DNA of 42,297 bases from Mycobacterium sp. GTDB lineage: Bacteria; Actinomycetota; Actinomycetes; Mycobacteriales; Mycobacteriaceae. Position numbers and translations under genes: made by a program. The notes beneath the pieces were generated by a model. The model did not search any database and had not been told where the DNA came from. It saw nothing but the letters and a program-made list of their open reading frames with translations. The stretch is from positions 1-42,297 of the forward strand of contig JAHFVD010000065.1 in assembly GCA_023264735.1 (NCBI GenBank). The letters run 5' to 3'. Shown here in pieces: positions 40,901 to 42,297 of the stretch; position 1 is the first letter of the stretch, and each line of letters begins with the position of its first letter.

Positions 40901-42297
40901 CGTGCACGCGACTGGGAAGCCATGGCGGAAACGATGGCGGACGACATCGTGCAGGACGATCGCCGTCGGGCGGCCAATGGCGGCGTGCAATACGGTCGAG
41001 ACGCCGTGGTCGCCAACATGTTGGCCATCGCCGACATCGGTGTGAACAATATTGAGTTCTCGGTCATCGCGACCCGCGGCGATCGCCTCGCGCTCGGTCG
41101 CCAACGGGTATCGGGCGACGAGCGTCCCGACGCGTTCGGCATTGAGGTCTTGACCGTCGTCGAAGTCGACGCCGACAGCCGCTTCGTGGGTGGCGTCGCA
41201 TACGACGCCGACGATATCGAAGACGCCTTGTCAGAGCTTGACGCTCGATTCGGTGCCAGCGAGGCGGCCGCTTTTGCCCAGACGTGGTCGGCCGTCGCAG
41301 CCGCATTCGCCGCCATGAACCGTCGCGAACTTCCCACGCCAACTGAGGGTTTGACTGTGGTCGACCACCAGCACGTGACCACCTTGGCGCCCGGTGACTT
41401 GACCGCAGATATCCGTGCCACCTGGGACCAGGTGCCGAATGTGCGCTGGTACATCGAGGCTGTAGAACGATTGAACGACCTTGGTGCGGTCGTCACCTAC
41501 GCGGCAACCGGGACCTCGCAAGATGGCTTCGACGCCGAGTGGCGCGGAATCGGCCTCTTGACGGTCGACGGCGGTCGAGTCAAGCACTACGAGGCTTTTG
41601 ACGAGGCCGACCGCGACGCGGCGCTCGCCAGGTTCGACGAACTCCGCAGTCCGGCAACGTGTCTGGAGAACGCGGCGAGCCAGAGCTACGCGCGTTACAA
41701 CGCCTACTTTGTCGCCCGCGACTGGGATGCCATGGCCGACATGATCGCCGACGACATCTGCACCTATGATCGTCGCCGTGTCGTCAGCGGCGAAGTCCTA
41801 CGTGGTCGAGCCGCCCAGACGGCTAGCATGCGGGCGGCTGCCGACGTCGGGGTCAAGTACGTGGATGCCGCCGTCGTCGCGATCCGTGGCGACCGTCTCG
41901 CGTTGATCCGCGCCCGCGTTTCCGGCGGCCCGCGCGACGACGCGTTCGGGATCGACGTTCTGACCGTCTACGAAGTCGATGCTGACGAGAAGTCCTTGGC
42001 TGCTGTTCTGTTCGATCTCGACGATTTCGCCGCCGCTATCGAAGAACTCGAAACCCGTTACCTTGCAGGAGAAGCGGCGCCGTTCGCGAAGATGTGGTCA
42101 CGCCAGATGCGGGCTTATGCCGCCGTCAACAGACACGAATTGCCTGAAAAATCGCAGGACTGGATGAATGTCGATCACCGAAAGCCGATAGCATTCGCTA
42201 CTTACGATATGTCGGCATATGTGCAGGCCACGTTCGACGAAGTCCCTGACGTCCGGCTCTACGTCGAGGCCGTCCATCGACTGAACAATCGTGGTGC
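34976..42297 (+). CDS. Giant SARP/BTAD - class III cyclase - STAND ATPase protein with tandem double-NTF2 repeats, incomplete at window end
   Basis: One frame stays open from GTG 34976 to the window end, 2440 codons with no stop. Order: OmpR-type winged helix (1-90: LGVLGPLQIRQFG, QTHISALRRALGDGF); BTAD helices (97-250); class III cyclase (259-425: FLLTDIVGSTAAWE, LIKTRGEGDATFSVF, GDYFGRAVNRAARLRSLA). Next comes a STAND/AAA ATPase (450-800: Walker A GEPGVGKT at 486-493, Walker B VLVLDDLHWA near 598-607, TGGNPFFL) and a TPR-like helical region (800-1275). From 1278 a half unit and then about 270-residue repeats begin at 1425, 1692, 1962 and 2232. The cyclase may make cAMP, and the head resembles DNA-binding regulators. 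The repeats look like paired SnoaL/NTF2 folds that could bind a hydrophobic ligand. The ligand and target genes are unknown. Confidence 0.85.
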   Translation, partial: MSTLSPVELGVLGPLQIRQFGLPVAIPGAKPRAILTMLGLYGGAVVPGDTLVELLWGMDPPRTAAKALQTHISALRRALGDGFVLTQGAGWTLGTAEIDAIRYTTVAGQGREAMAAGNGPQAVAHFDEALKLWRGAPELPDSRRGATERTRWVEGHAALVEDRADALLATGRAAELIGQLEVAIADAPLRERRWAQLMLALYRAGRQGEALAAYQRVRSLLAEELGVEPGPELRRLDSKIVAQDASLELPVNQQFSSVMRAVTFLLTDIVGSTAAWEVDATAMGEALARHDEIVEQVVTFGGGRLIKTRGEGDATFSVFDRPSAAAAAAVELQESIRREPWTLAGPMRIRIALHTGEVEFRDGDYFGRAVNRAARLRSLANGGQTLCSGATAELVIDSLADDVVLTDLGMRQLKNLTRPEHVFELRLECADDAHPHVDDAPMDRPALPAVLTGPGPFVGRGSELEGLLAAWEATLTAGTHAVLIAGEPGVGKTRLAGEWSRRVHQQGAVILYGRCDEDLGAPYQPFAEALRSLVPCVGINRLRGLRGVESLLPLVPGLTDLLPDLAAAPRAAHDTERYALFDAVVALLGIASASAPVVLVLDDLHWAAKPTLLLLRHLLRFGEQARVQIVGTYRSTDLDRTHPLAAMLADLHRDGSATRLALGGLDEGDVTAYVAEAGYVDEELARALASVTGGNPFFLIEALRHVEESNGRWDPDSLPQGVREAVSRRLSRLSTETNKALAAAAVVGSRFAIDVVERVVEKDLVDAFDEADKAGIVIEEPGGRYRFNHALVRQSLLAELPSVRRMRLHQKIAVALETEPGVDEEHLAELAYHYFECAWAGNARKAVQYCRRAADQAMARLGYEGAADLYDKALHALEELDEELPDREDQQAELLVARCEALLAAGDVVSAAGAVEQLRAAAGDSARIAAWGMCFDGQLSMLTDPERLDEIETAVGAAAATLARLEDAAGEAKAHTVRAGCLARLGRIGDCENALDQALTAARRAGEHRRVNAVLAGAPLAALWGPNPVPRAGGRCLDVVRLLRITTGSPVVEATSTRCQGVLDALRGRAAAGRQLIDSARRTLNELGMRHAVLEVEQFAGVVELVADDATAAEQHLRKAYNGFRRMGLDADTAETAALLARACLALDRDTEADEFCRESERLAGHAFKAAIAWRSVRAQLLARSGDHDEARRVAEEAVAIAERTDALVDHGDACLALATVFDAAGDTAGAQAAAGRAIELYELKGAAALVEKARRQLGERPVPTGPAPAEVATPMPENMCFQAGTRMVDAVDRRAWDEVKQLLAPEIAFESRRLIVGVPSIKLSVDQWRQAMSRYVGLGITRYQQTLVTTRGERLVLVRMSTRTDDASLGAPQDEFLQLAGLDGAGRISLQVWFDVEDLDAALAELDALHTRFEAEGRRPQLENSASRLDARCYAFFAEGRVDDIGALLADDHRTEDRRHGLHRETNDRSAAIANIRAIASLGAGVTNTPLALRGDLLCLSHIVFERRETDLDGFLVETLELAELDPSGVMRARVIFDLDDLEAAVAELDARYVAGEAAPHAHTWSVVASTYDSFNRNEQGPRDWTLLDHRRGTLFTAETFAAVVDAVADLTPGIRFYVENVHRLGDSGAVITQSSQGTSAEGFDAEWHMVQVLTVEGDRINRCEVYDVSDLDSALARFDELGRPAPRIVNAASLVYERFWNRFQAGAWDVVAELLSADISNDDRRRVVNAGMERGRDNQLANLRHLASIRAAVSPTVLATRGERLLLSREITSNSDLGNGEFDSDMLVVIETDSDGRIAAGVLFDGDALDAAFAELDARYLAGEAADYADIWSIIKRNTDAFNRRELPAATPDWVNVDHRRTTSFAPGNLAAYLRAAWDLAPQVTIYVEAVHRLSNFGAVVTHAGHAISHDGFDAEWRVINLLAVDGELISVSEMFDVDDRDAALARFDELSRPAPRLQNAASRTYERWLASYRARDWEAMAETMADDIVQDDRRRAANGGVQYGRDAVVANMLAIADIGVNNIEFSVIATRGDRLALGRQRVSGDERPDAFGIEVLTVVEVDADSRFVGGVAYDADDIEDALSELDARFGASEAAAFAQTWSAVAAAFAAMNRRELPTPTEGLTVVDHQHVTTLAPGDLTADIRATWDQVPNVRWYIEAVERLNDLGAVVTYAATGTSQDGFDAEWRGIGLLTVDGGRVKHYEAFDEADRDAALARFDELRSPATCLENAASQSYARYNAYFVARDWDAMADMIADDICTYDRRRVVSGEVLRGRAAQTASMRAAADVGVKYVDAAVVAIRGDRLALIRARVSGGPRDDAFGIDVLTVYEVDADEKSLAAVLFDLDDFAAAIEELETRYLAGEAAPFAKMWSRQMRAYAAVNRHELPEKSQDWMNVDHRKPIAFATYDMSAYVQATFDEVPDVRLYVEAVHRLNNRG
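39248..42297 (+). repeat. Tandem coding repeats of 267-270 residues in the giant protein
   Basis: Units begin with NxAS at 39248, 40049, 40859 and 41669 (801, 810, 810 and at least 629 nt). Each has half A (RDWxAMAxxxADDI, DDRRR, RGDRLxLxR, VxEVDADxR, ELDARY) and half B (EAAxFAxTWS, FNRRELP, VDHRR, YVEAVHRLN, GFDAEWR, LTVDG, DRDAALARFDEL). Half A alone occurs first at 38807-39247. DNA identity between neighbours looks moderate, not clonal, so the array is old. Confidence 0.85.

Noticed and set aside
1..42297. CRISPR arrays, tRNA or rRNA genes, and transposase-bearing insertion sequences
   Set aside because: No regularly spaced short repeats, cloverleaf-like genes or transposase frames were seen; this was by eye, without a covariance search.

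Overview
The window is GC-rich actinobacterial DNA and almost certainly comes from a Mycobacterium, most likely a fast-growing (Mycolicibacterium-type) species. It is almost entirely the sterol (cholesterol/phytosterol) catabolic locus. From my knowledge of M. tuberculosis, the gene order matches Rv3548c back to Rv3518c nearly one for one. Species-level assignment cannot be made by eye.

Layout. (a) 1-2669: the 3' end of an SDR gene, a decayed second ddn-like gene, ddn, a small NTF2-like gene and fadA5, the last four on the minus strand. (b) 2670-8798: a KstR-type divergent promoter and the plus-strand operon cyp125-fadE28-fadE29-chsH2-chsH1-ltp2, which oxidises C26 and removes the last side-chain carbons. 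Most junctions are ATGA or TAATG overlaps. (c) 8799-11675: accessory insert with an AbiEi/DUF559-type endonuclease gene flanked by two near-identical palindromes, a Ser-rich lipoprotein and an aldo/keto reductase. (d) 11679-17143: hsd4B(chsH3)-kstD on minus and hsaE-hsaG-hsaF on plus, covering side-chain hydration, ring dehydrogenation and final meta-cleavage products. (e) 17152-20514: a second accessory insert with a RecQ-like helicase (RqlH type) that appears to start at CTG, a broken haemophore-like gene and an IclR regulator. (f) 20550-26330: Rv3531c/Rv3530c/Rv3529c-like operon, then kshA with an overlapping Cys/His protein gene, a gamma-carbonic-anhydrase-like gene and a 44-residue zinc-ribbon gene. 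(g) 26331-34030: SnoaL-like gene, F420 LLM enzyme, ltp3, ltp4 and an Rv3521-like DUF35 protein on minus; a second LLM enzyme, an ADC-like gene and cyp142 follow. (h) 34167-42297: a cutinase-like secreted hydrolase and the first 2440 codons of a giant gene.

Six sites fit the KstR operator TnnAACnnGTTnnA (one with a single mismatch). They lie at fadA5, cyp125, kstD, the Rv3531c-like operon, kshA and the Rv3521/Rv3520c-like divergent pair, so most of the window looks like one regulon derepressed by a sterol-derived CoA thioester.

The least ordinary parts are: the giant protein (SARP/BTAD, class III cyclase, STAND ATPase, then a tandem array of about 270-residue units that each look like two NTF2/SnoaL folds), which runs off the window still open; and the palindrome-flanked endonuclease, which has the architecture of a small selfish element.
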